From Acidobacteriota bacterium (GTDB taxonomy: Bacteria > Acidobacteriota > UBA890 > WLXD01): a stretch of 64,000 nt of DNA. Location: positions 558,001-622,000 of the forward strand of contig WLXD01000001.1 of assembly GCA_012103255.1 (NCBI GenBank), given 5' to 3'. Every line of letters begins with the position of its first letter. The stretch's first letter is position 1. Of this stretch, positions 25,259-32,754 are shown in pieces. Below the pieces are notes generated by a model, which was not told the DNA's origin, did not search any database, and saw nothing but the letters and a program-made list of their open reading frames with translations. Position numbers and translations under genes: made by a program.

Positions 25259-26589
25259 TGACGATCACCGCGACTATTCGGCAGGAGATCGAGCTCCGGG
25301 GACTATCGACTCGTCAGATCGCTCGAGTGAAGCGACGACTCGTCTACAAGAACCCTGCATGGGCCCCGGTCGGCAGAGGCCGGCGGGGTCGTTCCGACGT
25401 GCCGCGAACACTTCCCTTGTATCGCGAGGCCAGTGGCATCGTGGTGGTGCCAAGAGGCTGCTGGCCCGATCTACTACGGGCGCTGGAAGAAGTCGCCGGA
25501 CAAATCGAATACGTCGACGAGACCATACGCACACCTCTCGGCAGAGCGGTTACCCTTACGGGCGAGCTCCGCGAATACCAGATTGAGGCGCTGGACGGGT
25601 TGTTGCAGCGCCGTTGCGCCATGCTGGTAAGCCCCACCGGATCGGGCAAGACGGTCATGCTCGCCGGAATCGTCGCCCGGTTGCAGCTTTCCGCCCTGGT
25701 GCTCGTCCACACATTGGAATTGCTTCGTCAGGCGCGCACCGAGCTGGCGAAATGGCTGGGCGTCGAAGTCGGCGTAATCGGAGGCGGGCAGCACGATGTT
25801 CGAGACGTCACGGTCGCTACTCTGCAGACCCTCGTTCGCCGCGACCTCTCTGACCTCGCTCCGCGATTTGGCGTCGTGCTGGTCGATGAGACTCATCACG
25901 CGCCGGCAAGGTCGTGCTTTCGCGTCCTTGCAGAGTTGCCCGGGGCGCACCGCTACGGCGTGACGGCCACGCCGTGGCGCAAGGACGGTCTCGAAGCGCT
26001 CATGCATGCTGCTGTAGGGCCGGTGGTACACGAGGTGCCCCAGCAAGCACTCGAGGTCGCCGGCGCCTTCGTCCGACCGAAGATCGTCTCGGTTCCAGCG
26101 GATTTCACGTACCAGTTCGCGGACGATTGGCCGGCGATGATCACCGCGCTCACAAACGACGCCGACCGTAACCGGCTCCTCTGCACCCAGGTACGGAAGA
26201 GAGTCGGACCGACGACGCGCGGTCTCGTCTTGACCGATCGCGTGGCTCACGTGCGGCAGTTGGGAGATGACCTGCGGGACATGAATCCAGTTGTTCTCCA
26301 CGGCGATCTGAGTCCGTCTGCTCGGAAGACTGCGATGGAACAGATCCACGCCGGAGCGACTCTCACGATCGCGACCTACTCTCTCCTCGGCGAGTGAATC
26401 GATGTCCCTGGCTGGGACATGCTGCTCTTAGCGACCCCGATCGCAGGCGGCACCAAGACGAGGCAGGCAGTCGGAAGAGTTACCAGACCCGCCTCCGGGA
26501 AAGACCGAGCCATCGTGGTCGATGTCATCGACGGGAACGTGCCGGTCCTCGCCCGAGCTGCGCACAAGCGTCGCAAGGTCTATCCATGA
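25258..26589 (+). pseudogene. SF2 DEAD/DEAH-like helicase with in-frame TGA
   Basis: From ATG 25258 (MTITATIRQEIELRGLSTRQ) the frame encodes LREYQIEALDGLL (Q-like region), Walker A SPTGSGKTVMLAG, motif II VLVDETHHAP, motif III GVTATPWR, and the start of the second RecA domain. A TGA at 26395-26397 interrupts motif V, LLGE-*-IDVPGWDMLLLATP, where Gly (GGA) is expected. Motif VI QAVGRVTRPASGK follows in the same frame, and the gene ends at TGA 26589 in an ATGA overlap with the next HTH gene. Truncation removes the arginine finger, so the 379-residue product should be inactive. It is the second nonsense lesion in this cassette. Confidence 0.8.
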
Positions 26590-26810
26590 ATCGGCTACTC
26601 GGCTCGCGCGACTTGGCCGAGCTTCTCGGCGTGCACCGGAATACCGCTCAGCGGAAGATCAAGTCGGGGAAGTGGGGGAAACCTCTCCGAGATCCCGACA
26701 GCGGGAAGTGCTTCGTGCGTGAGGCCGATGTGCTCGCCCGCCTCGACCCGGAGCTAGGTCTCGAGACCCGCGTCAACGACCGTCTGCGGCAACTATTCCG
26801 CGACACATAG
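26586..26810 (+). CDS. Small HTH protein, excisionase-like
   Basis: The 74-residue product (MNRLLGSRDLAELLGVHRNTAQRKI...) is one HTH_17-type winged helix with an acidic tail. Its ATG overlaps the ancestral helicase stop (ATGA). It is the last gene before the right end, 14 bases from arm-type repeats and about 240 from the att repeat, the usual place of an excisionase. Role by position only. Confidence 0.7.
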   Translation: MNRLLGSRDLAELLGVHRNTAQRKIKSGKWGKPLRDPDSGKCFVREADVLARLDPELGLETRVNDRLRQLFRDT

Positions 26811-26824
26811 ATCCGGTCCGTTTG

Positions 26825-26844
26825 TGGGTGCGTGCCGGGTGCAT
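26825..26844 (+). repeat. Arm-type integrase sites, right end (two GGGTGC copies)
   Basis: GGGTGC at 26826 and 26837 (11-bp phasing) within TGGGTGCGTGCCGGGTGCAT, 18 of 20 bases identical and in the same orientation as the copy at 12674-12693. Its position inside the right end supports an integrase binding role. Confidence 0.55.
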
Positions 26845-26985
26845 GGCCGAGATCGGGTTACGTGCGGCCAGCGGTTCATCAAAACTGAGGTGGCTGCCAG
26901 AAACCTCTGCGCTGCAGCCGCTTTGAGCGGTCTGGGCACCCGAGAGACCTGGAACGCTGCAGCATGTGGCATCTTGCGCGGTGAT

Positions 26986-26997
26986 ACCACGCGTGGT
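26986..26997. promoter_or_regulatory. 12-bp perfect palindrome near right end
   Basis: ACCACGCGTGGT is perfectly self-complementary and lies between the excisionase-like gene and the att repeat, followed by an AT-rich stretch (27001-27020). It could be an operator or an Xis/IHF-like accessory site. No protein can be assigned. Confidence 0.35.
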
Positions 26998-27017
26998 TTC
27001 GGTTAAATCCTTATAAA

Positions 27018-27074
27018 TCAGTCGTTTACGGGAACGTTCTCCGATTGGACGACCATCTTCTTCATGTTGACCAT
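27018..27074 (-). pseudogene. Remnant of ybaB 5' end left behind dnaX
   Basis: The dnaX stop is embedded in TGATG, and the ATG opens MVNMKKMVVQSENVPVND followed by TGA. The first residues match YbaB (MVNMK) and then diverge at the edge of the att repeat. This shows where ybaB began before insertion and that dnaX and ybaB were translationally coupled. It may still be translated as an 18-residue peptide. Confidence 0.75.
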
Positions 27075-27090
27075 CAGAGTTCCTCTACCG
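27054..27090. repeat. Right attachment-site repeat (dnaX side)
   Basis: Direct repeat of 12581-12617 with three mismatches over 37 bp. It spans the last codons and stop of dnaX, the ybaB ribosome site and the first codons of the ybaB remnant. Because dnaX reads through it without damage, this side keeps the ancestral sequence. Confidence 0.85.
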
Positions 27091-29350
27091 ATAGCACGGT
27101 GCCTTTGAGCTCCGTGAGTAATTGTTGAACGCCGGGTTCGTTCTCGACGTGTTGCCGTAGCTCCGGGCTTGCCGGTCGTCCAGCGGGAGGCTTGGGCGCC
27201 GGTTCGGCGGTACCTGTTTCCGTGGCCGAACTCGCCGGTGTGGCGGCCGCCGGTTCCGGGGCAACCGGGGCCGGGGTAGGAGTTGGAGCATTGGGAGCTG
27301 GCGCTGAGGTTCCCGCTGGTGGTCCGGCGGGCGCTGCGTTCTGCGCAGAATAGTTGCCGGCCGTTTCCGCGGGGTGCGGAATGTCGTCCTCGAAGGGCGG
27401 TTCAGCCGACGCCTGGATCGGTGGTGGCGTCGGTGCCACGGGTTCGGGCTTGGGCTTTGGGCGCGCCGGTGTCGGCGCGTTCGGGTCGATTTCGACGCGG
27501 GGCGCCACCGGCCGGCCGAGTGCTGCTTCGCAGGCCGCTCGCAGTGCCGGCAGGATCTCCGGGTCCTTGAATCGATCGGCGAACAGACCGGCTGAGGACG
27601 GGAAACGGAAGACCAGCGCTTCGCCGGCGACATCGATTCCGCAGGTGCGACTGAGCGACTGAGCAACGAGCGGGTGGGTTTCGCCGAGTTTCTCCTGGAC
27701 CTTCGCAAGTACGCTCGATATGGGCGGCTCGGCATCGTTCGCCTCGTCGCCGGGCGCATCAGCCACCGGGGTTTCTGGTGCTGCTGCGGCCGCTTCAGGT
27801 TCCGGATCAGGCTCAGGCTCCGGGGGTGTCGTCGGAAGTGGGGGAGTCGCCGGAGCCGGTGCTACGGGTTCGGGAACCGGCGCAGCTTCGACCGTTACTT
27901 CGGGCTCTGGCGCCGGTGGGGCGGGAGCCGCGGGTGCTGGTGCGAGCTCAGGTGCGGGCGGCTCCGGCGCGATCGGTTTGGCCGGCTCAGGTTCGGGGTC
28001 GGCGGCTACCGCTGGGGTCGGGTCGGGTGTTGCCGGGACAGGTGTTGGTGCCGGCGGCGGTGTGGGTTCCGGTGCGGGCGTGGCCGTGGGCTCCGGCGCC
28101 GCCTGGGGCGGTGCGGGGGCAACATTCTTCGCGGATGCCCGGGGGGCGGGTGCAGCCTTGCGACCCCCGCCACCGGACGGTGGTGCCGAGCTGCCGCCTG
28201 AGGGCTCGCCGCGCAGGGCGGCAATCAGGTCCTCGATTGGCTCTAGGCGCGGCATCCGCGCCAAACGGGCGAGGACCACCTCGAGGTGATAGCGCGGATG
28301 CTCCGCTACCTTGATGCGGTACTCGGTATTGGCCAGGAGAGCGAACGCGCGATCGAGATCGTCGACTTCAAAGTGAGCGGCCTGCGCCGTGAGCGTTTCG
28401 AGGTCAGCGGCCGGCAGGTGCAGGATCGCGCCTGGTTCCGTCACACTGCGGATCACGAGCAGATTACGCAGGTGCCCGATCAGGTCCACAGTGAACTGAT
28501 GCAGGTCGACGCCGTGCTGCACCATCTCGCTGACCAATTCGATGACGCCCGCGACGTTCTGTCCGGCGATCAGGTCGATTGCTCGAAACAGCAGAACGCG
28601 GTCCACCAGGCCGAGCAGGTCCACCACCGTGGCCTCATCGATCTCATCACCGGCGAAGGCATGCAGTTTGTCGAGCAGGCTAAGAGCATCACGCAGGCTG
28701 CCGTCAGCAGCGGTCGCGATGAGCGCGAGCCCGTCCGGGGAAATGGTGATGCCCTGGCCGGCGGCTAGCTTGCCCAGGTGAGCTTCGATCTCGCCCTGGT
28801 TGATGCGTGACAGCTGATAGTGCTGACAGCGCGACAGGATCGTCGGCAGGATCTTGCTCGGCTCGGTAGTGGCCAGTGCAAAGACGATGTACTTCGGAGG
28901 CTCCTCGAGCACCTTCAGAAGCGCGTTCGACGCTTCCTTCGTGAGCATGTGCGCTTCATCAAGAATCAGAACCTTGTAGCGGTCGCCCGACGGCGCGTAG
29001 CGCGCCACGTCGATGAGTTGGCGCATCTCCTCGATGCCACGATCCGATGCCGCATCGCGCTCGATGACGTCGATCGAACGTCCCTCGCGGATCTCGACGC
29101 ATGACTCGCAGGTCCCGCACGGAGTTGCCGTGGGACCTTCAGTCGAGCGGCAGTTCAGGCCCTTGGCGAGCAGCCGGGCAATTGTCGTCTTGCCGACCCC
29201 GCGGATTCCGGAAAAGCAGTACGCATGAGCGAGCCGTTCCTGCTGGAGCGCGTTCGTCAGCGTGCGAATGACCGGCTGCTGGCCGACCACATCGGCGAAC
29301 TGCTGAGGCCGCGAGGTACGGGCGAGAACCTGATGCGTAGACCGTGCCAT
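27074..29350 (-). CDS. dnaX: DNA polymerase III subunit gamma/tau
   Basis: The 758-residue clamp-loader subunit has a complete AAA+ module: Walker A GIRGVGKTT (48-56), zinc ligands C67, C78, C81 and C84, Walker B VLILDEAHML, and sensor 1 ALATTEPSKILPTILSRC. Domain III extends to about residue 370. A Pro/Ala/Glu-rich linker of about 200 residues follows, then a tau-type domain (ISSVLAKVQEKLGETHPLVAQSL) and a second Pro-rich stretch before the end. The extended low-complexity linker is longer than in model bacteria. The SRP RNA gene lies just upstream, a common arrangement. The last codons lie within the right att repeat, and the downstream partner ybaB was displaced. Confidence 0.97.
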   Translation of the reverse strand: MARSTHQVLARTSRPQQFADVVGQQPVIRTLTNALQQERLAHAYCFSGIRGVGKTTIARLLAKGLNCRSTEGPTATPCGTCESCVEIREGRSIDVIERDAASDRGIEEMRQLIDVARYAPSGDRYKVLILDEAHMLTKEASNALLKVLEEPPKYIVFALATTEPSKILPTILSRCQHYQLSRINQGEIEAHLGKLAAGQGITISPDGLALIATAADGSLRDALSLLDKLHAFAGDEIDEATVVDLLGLVDRVLLFRAIDLIAGQNVAGVIELVSEMVQHGVDLHQFTVDLIGHLRNLLVIRSVTEPGAILHLPAADLETLTAQAAHFEVDDLDRAFALLANTEYRIKVAEHPRYHLEVVLARLARMPRLEPIEDLIAALRGEPSGGSSAPPSGGGGRKAAPAPRASAKNVAPAPPQAAPEPTATPAPEPTPPPAPTPVPATPDPTPAVAADPEPEPAKPIAPEPPAPELAPAPAAPAPPAPEPEVTVEAAPVPEPVAPAPATPPLPTTPPEPEPDPEPEAAAAAPETPVADAPGDEANDAEPPISSVLAKVQEKLGETHPLVAQSLSRTCGIDVAGEALVFRFPSSAGLFADRFKDPEILPALRAACEAALGRPVAPRVEIDPNAPTPARPKPKPEPVAPTPPPIQASAEPPFEDDIPHPAETAGNYSAQNAAPAGPPAGTSAPAPNAPTPTPAPVAPEPAAATPASSATETGTAEPAPKPPAGRPASPELRQHVENEPGVQQLLTELKGTVLSVEEL

Positions 29351-29391
29351 TCGATCCTGTGGAGCGCGTTGTCGCTGAGGTCCGGTAATAA

Positions 29392-29503
29392 GGAACGAGC
29401 GCCGGGTTGGCCTGCGGCACCTGCAGGATCCTGCTTAGCGCTGCTCCCTTCCGGGTCTGACGCGGTTCACAAGTCTGCACCGCACAGGGCCCGGCGCCGT
29501 TCC
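29392..29503 (-). ncRNA. ffs: Signal recognition particle RNA (small bacterial type)
   Basis: The minus strand contains the SRP apical domain GTCAGACCCGGAAGGGAGC with its GGAA-type tetraloop, flanked by AGCAG. The two ends pair in a long stem: GGAACG with CGTTCC and GCGCCGGG with CCCGGCGC. The total length of about 112 nt matches the 4.5S form without an Alu domain. It forms the RNA core on which Ffh targets nascent membrane proteins. Location just upstream of dnaX is common in bacteria. Confidence 0.93.
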
Positions 29504-29560
29504 AAAACCGTATGCGCTACGGGAACGCGTTCCGGCGGCGCACAGGCGAGTGTACAACCC

Positions 29561-29590
29561 GGCGCGGGCAACCGTCTGGCTGCCCGCGCC
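29561..29590 (-). terminator. Hairpin after ADOP gene 2
   Basis: GGCGCGGGCA (29561-29570) pairs perfectly with TGCCCGCGCC (29581-29590) around a 10-base loop, 11 bases past the ADOP stop. No T-run follows, so it may act with a factor or protect the mRNA end. Confidence 0.5.
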
Positions 29591-29600
29591 CAGGGTGGAA

Positions 29601-32234
29601 TCACGCGTCGCGCAGCGCCTCGGTGGGATGCACACGGGTCGCCCGAAGTGCCGGAACGACACATGCTACGAGCGCGACGGCCGACAGGAATACGACCGCT
29701 CCTGTGAGGCTCAACGGGTCGAAGGTCTCCACTCCGAATAGCATGCTGGCGAGCTGGCGAGCGGCTCCTATCGATGCAACGGTTCCCACGATGACGCCCG
29801 CCGCAACCACGCCCATACCCTGGCGCACAACCATGCCCAGGACATTGCCGGTGCCCGCGCCGATTGCCATGCGGATGCCGATCTCGTTCGTTCGCTGCGC
29901 CACCGAATAGGCCATCACGCCATACACTCCGGCCGCCGCGAGCACGAGGGCGAGCGCGGCGAAGCACATCAATAGCGATGCGTTGAAGCGTCGCGGGCCG
30001 AGGCTGTCCTCGACGATGGTGCGCAGGGGCAATACCTCGAGAATCGGCTGATCGGGCACGATCGACGTGACCGTTGCCCGGACACTCGGCGCGAGATCGG
30101 ACGGCACCCCGTCCGTCTTGATCACGAAGTACATGTTGCTCCACCAACTCATTTGCAGGTGCGGCATGTAGATCAGGTTGGTGGCTTCGGTTTCAAGATT
30201 CCGCTCGCGAACGTCGCCCACCACGCCAATCACCGTCTTCTGGCGCTCCGGGTCGCGCCACCCGAAGAAGCGCTTGCCGATCGGGTCCTGGTCCGGCCAC
30301 AGGGCGTTTGCCATGCTCTCGCTGATGATGGCGAGGTTGCGACCGTCGGCTTCTTCCGGGAGGAAGTTGCGACCTTTGACGAGGGGGATCCCCATCGTTT
30401 CGAAGTAGTCCGGCGAGGCGAGCCGCCAGAAGGCAGACGGGAAGTTCTCGCCGTGGTCTACGCCTTCCACCTGCATGTCCATGCTTGTGGCGCCGCCGCC
30501 GAACGGAAGGCCGCTGATGGTCGCCGCGCTGGTGACGCCAGGCAGCGCCTGGATCTCGTCCAGCATCTGACGGAACTGCGCATTGACCTGGTTGTATTGC
30601 TCGCCGCCATCGAATGGCATGTTGATGCGGAACGTCAGCACGGGGTCGGACTCCAGGCCTGGGTCGATCGCCTGGACCGACCACAGACTGCGGATGAGCA
30701 ACCCGGCGCCTACCAGCAACACGATCGACAGCGCGACTTCCGCTCCCAGGAGGAGATGGCGAAGACGTCGTGTGCCGGCATTGGCCGAGGCTCCGCGGCC
30801 ACCGTCTTTGAGCGCTTCCTGCGGATCGCCGCTGGTGGCGTGCCACGCGGGTAGCAGGCCGGCCAAGATAGCGGTCAGCATGGTGGCGCCGAGCGCGAAC
30901 GCGAGTACGGCGCCGTCAACTGCGAGCGTTTCGAAACGCGGGAGGCGACCCGGATCCAGGGCGCGGAACCAGCCCACCGCACGGAACGCGAGGGCTGTCC
31001 CAGCCGCTCCGCCAATCAGAGCCAGCAGCGTGGTTTCGGTCAACATCTGCCGGATAATCCGCGCGCGGCCGGCGCCGAGCGCGCCGTAGATCGCGATCTC
31101 GCGCTGACGGGCTGTTGCGCGGGCGAGTAGCAGGCTCGACAGGTTGGCGCAGGCAATGAGCAGCACCATGCCGACGGCTACCGCGACCACCCAGAGAGAT
31201 TCACGCAGTCGTGAGGACACGATCGAGTCGTAGAGCCCCTGCGTCCGCGTATCCCAACCACCGTTCGAGTCCGGGTAGTCCACCGCGAGTTGGGCCGCCA
31301 CTGCGTCAAGGTCGGCCTCAGCCTGTTCCACCGTGACACCGTCGTGCATCCGCCCAAGGATGACCAGGCGGTGATCAGACCTGTTCTCGTTCATTCCCGG
31401 ACGCATCGGCGTGTACACGTCGGCGTCATCGAAGAAGAAATGCCCAGGCGGCATGACGCCGACGACCGTGAAGGCCTCGTCGTTCATGATGATCGACTCG
31501 CCAAGCACACCTTCATCGGCGCCGAAGCGATTACGCCACAAGCGATCTCCGAGAATCGCGAGCCGCGACTCGTTGCCCAACGTGTCCTCGGCCTCGGTGA
31601 ACACCCGTCCGAGTCGCGGTTGAACCCCGAGTACGTCGAAGAACTCCACGGAAACCCGGCGGCCGTCGAGGACGACGTATTCGTCGTCGATTTGCAGCGT
31701 GTACGACCCGGCGTTGAAGTCGCCAAAGCCGATCGCCGTCAGCGCCGCAAAGGTTTCGTTGGCGTCGCGGAAGTCGATGTAGTTGAGTTCGGACACCGAG
31801 AAGAAGTCCCAGCCACGTGCCGGCGAACTCTCCCAAACCTGAACCATCTGGCCAGGATCCTCGTACGGCAGCGGTTGCAACACGACCGTGTTCAGCACGC
31901 TGAAGATCGCGCTGTTCGCGCCGATGCCGAGCGCCAGGATGAGGATGGCAAGGGCGGAGAATCCGGGCGCCTTAATAAGCCGTCGGAAACCGACCTGCAC
32001 GTCCTGTCGGAGTTCGCCCAGGAACTCCCACCGGCGCTCGCTCTTGCGGGCGACATCATCCTCGCGAAGCGTCGCAGCGGTGACTTCACGAACATCGCCA
32101 AACTTGCGGCGGGCCTCGGCGCGAGCCTCGGCCGGGTCCATGCCCTGTTCGATGAGTTCGCGCGTGCGCATTTCCAGATGAAAGGCGACTTCGTCACTAA
32201 CGTTCCCGGGGCGGGTCTTGCGGTCGTCGTTCAT
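29601..32234 (-). CDS. ADOP-type permease (cassette 2)
   Basis: The 877-residue permease has the alternative prefix used in this family: VAFHLEMRTRELIEQGMDPAEARAEARRKFGDVREV (about 12-50), a charged three-helix segment instead of the short GDL-type prefix. The core begins at DVQVGFRRLIKAPGFSALAIL and continues as MacB_PCD, FtsX, MacB_PCD, FtsX, ending in AVVFLSAVALVACVVPALRATRVHPTEALRDA. It starts 4 bases after the PadR-2 stop. No ATPase is adjacent. The substrate is unknown. Confidence 0.9.
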   Translation of the reverse strand: MNDDRKTRPGNVSDEVAFHLEMRTRELIEQGMDPAEARAEARRKFGDVREVTAATLREDDVARKSERRWEFLGELRQDVQVGFRRLIKAPGFSALAILILALGIGANSAIFSVLNTVVLQPLPYEDPGQMVQVWESSPARGWDFFSVSELNYIDFRDANETFAALTAIGFGDFNAGSYTLQIDDEYVVLDGRRVSVEFFDVLGVQPRLGRVFTEAEDTLGNESRLAILGDRLWRNRFGADEGVLGESIIMNDEAFTVVGVMPPGHFFFDDADVYTPMRPGMNENRSDHRLVILGRMHDGVTVEQAEADLDAVAAQLAVDYPDSNGGWDTRTQGLYDSIVSSRLRESLWVVAVAVGMVLLIACANLSSLLLARATARQREIAIYGALGAGRARIIRQMLTETTLLALIGGAAGTALAFRAVGWFRALDPGRLPRFETLAVDGAVLAFALGATMLTAILAGLLPAWHATSGDPQEALKDGGRGASANAGTRRLRHLLLGAEVALSIVLLVGAGLLIRSLWSVQAIDPGLESDPVLTFRINMPFDGGEQYNQVNAQFRQMLDEIQALPGVTSAATISGLPFGGGATSMDMQVEGVDHGENFPSAFWRLASPDYFETMGIPLVKGRNFLPEEADGRNLAIISESMANALWPDQDPIGKRFFGWRDPERQKTVIGVVGDVRERNLETEATNLIYMPHLQMSWWSNMYFVIKTDGVPSDLAPSVRATVTSIVPDQPILEVLPLRTIVEDSLGPRRFNASLLMCFAALALVLAAAGVYGVMAYSVAQRTNEIGIRMAIGAGTGNVLGMVVRQGMGVVAAGVIVGTVASIGAARQLASMLFGVETFDPLSLTGAVVFLSAVALVACVVPALRATRVHPTEALRDA

Positions 32235-32238
32235 CGAT

Positions 32239-32583
32239 CTAGCTCGGCTGCTGGGTGGCGCCGAGGACCTTGTCCATCGCGTCGGAATACCGAGCCCAGT
32301 CTTGTTCCTGATCGCCGAGGCGTTCGGACCCAGCTTCGGTGAGTTCGTAGTGCTTCACCTTGCGGTTCGTGTCCGACATTCCCCATTCAGCCTGTACGAG
32401 TCCCTGTCGCTCGAGTCGATGGAGCGCGGGGTAGAGCACCCCTTCCTGAACGTCCAGGACTTCGCCGCTCACCTGGCGTATCCAGCGGGAAACGGCATAT
32501 CCGTGCAGCGGCCCCCAGTGCAGCGACTTGAGGATCAGCACATCGAGAGTGCCCTTGATCAGTGTCAGTGCGTCCTTGCCCAT
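32239..32583 (-). CDS. PadR-family regulator (cassette 2)
   Basis: The 114-residue repressor of the longer PadR subgroup has MGKDALTLIKGTLDVLILKSLHWGPLHGYAVSRWIRQ, then LDVQEGVLYPALHRLERQGLVQAEWG and KVKHYELTEAGSERL. ATG 32583 is chosen: upstream in-frame sequence (TTG at 32655) is Arg/Pro-rich and would cross the leader. The gene lies downstream of an 11-bp inverted repeat and a sigma70-like promoter (32656-32702). ADOP-2 follows after 4 bases. Confidence 0.88.
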   Translation of the reverse strand: MGKDALTLIKGTLDVLILKSLHWGPLHGYAVSRWIRQVSGEVLDVQEGVLYPALHRLERQGLVQAEWGMSDTNRKVKHYELTEAGSERLGDQEQDWARYSDAMDKVLGATQQPS

Positions 32584-32655
32584 GTCTCGTCTTCCGGGGG
32601 ATTCGCCTCGCGTTGCGCGGCGTCGGTTCGGTGCGGGAAGGTCTATGGTTCCCAT

Positions 32656-32702
32656 CCCTTGTATTCCAAGGGATCATATCCCTATGAATACAAGGGTTGC
32701 AA
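32656..32702 (-). promoter_or_regulatory. PadR-2 promoter and operator
   Basis: CCCTTGTATTC (32656-32666) and GAATACAAGGG (32686-32696) form a perfect 11-bp inverted repeat with a 19-base spacer. On the minus strand TTGCAA (32702-32697), 18 bases and TATGAT (32678-32673) make a promoter lying inside it, so a bound repressor would block RNA polymerase. Confidence 0.6.
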
Positions 32703-32754
32703 GCACCGAGGTTGCCTACCCCGATCCGATGCTTCTCGTTCGCGACTTTCCGGA

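Larger units (their letters stand above)
12581..27090. mobile_element. 14.5-kb integrative element inserted between dnaX and ybaB
   Basis: The normally contiguous dnaX and ybaB-recR genes are separated by 14.5 kb bounded by 37-bp direct repeats (12581-12617, 27054-27090; 3 mismatches). Inside are a tyrosine integrase with a coupled XRE regulator (21744-23518), excisionase-like HTH proteins (20084, 26586), a RepA-like ATPase and SF2 helicase cassette (23911-26810), and cargo including a KAP NTPase. GGGTGC arm-type repeats lie inside both ends. No relaxase, type IV secretion or phage structural gene is visible, so the transfer route is unknown. The replication genes carry in-frame stops and the element may be decaying. 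Confidence 0.88.

Noticed and set aside
24318-26397. Recoding of UGA (selenocysteine, Trp or Gly)
   Set aside because: No SECIS-like hairpin was noticed, the two sites would need different residues (Trp and Gly), and TGA ends many other genes in the window and in the element.
12581-27090. Prophage interpretation of the insert
   Set aside because: No capsid, portal, terminase, tail or lysis gene is recognisable.
27700-28200. Pro/Ala/Glu repeats inside dnaX as a possible insertion or microsatellite
   Set aside because: The frame is intact and such linkers are normal in gamma/tau proteins.
29601-29741. ATP-binding partner for the permeases
   Set aside because: No Walker A/B ABC ATPase gene is present near any of the six permeases in this window.
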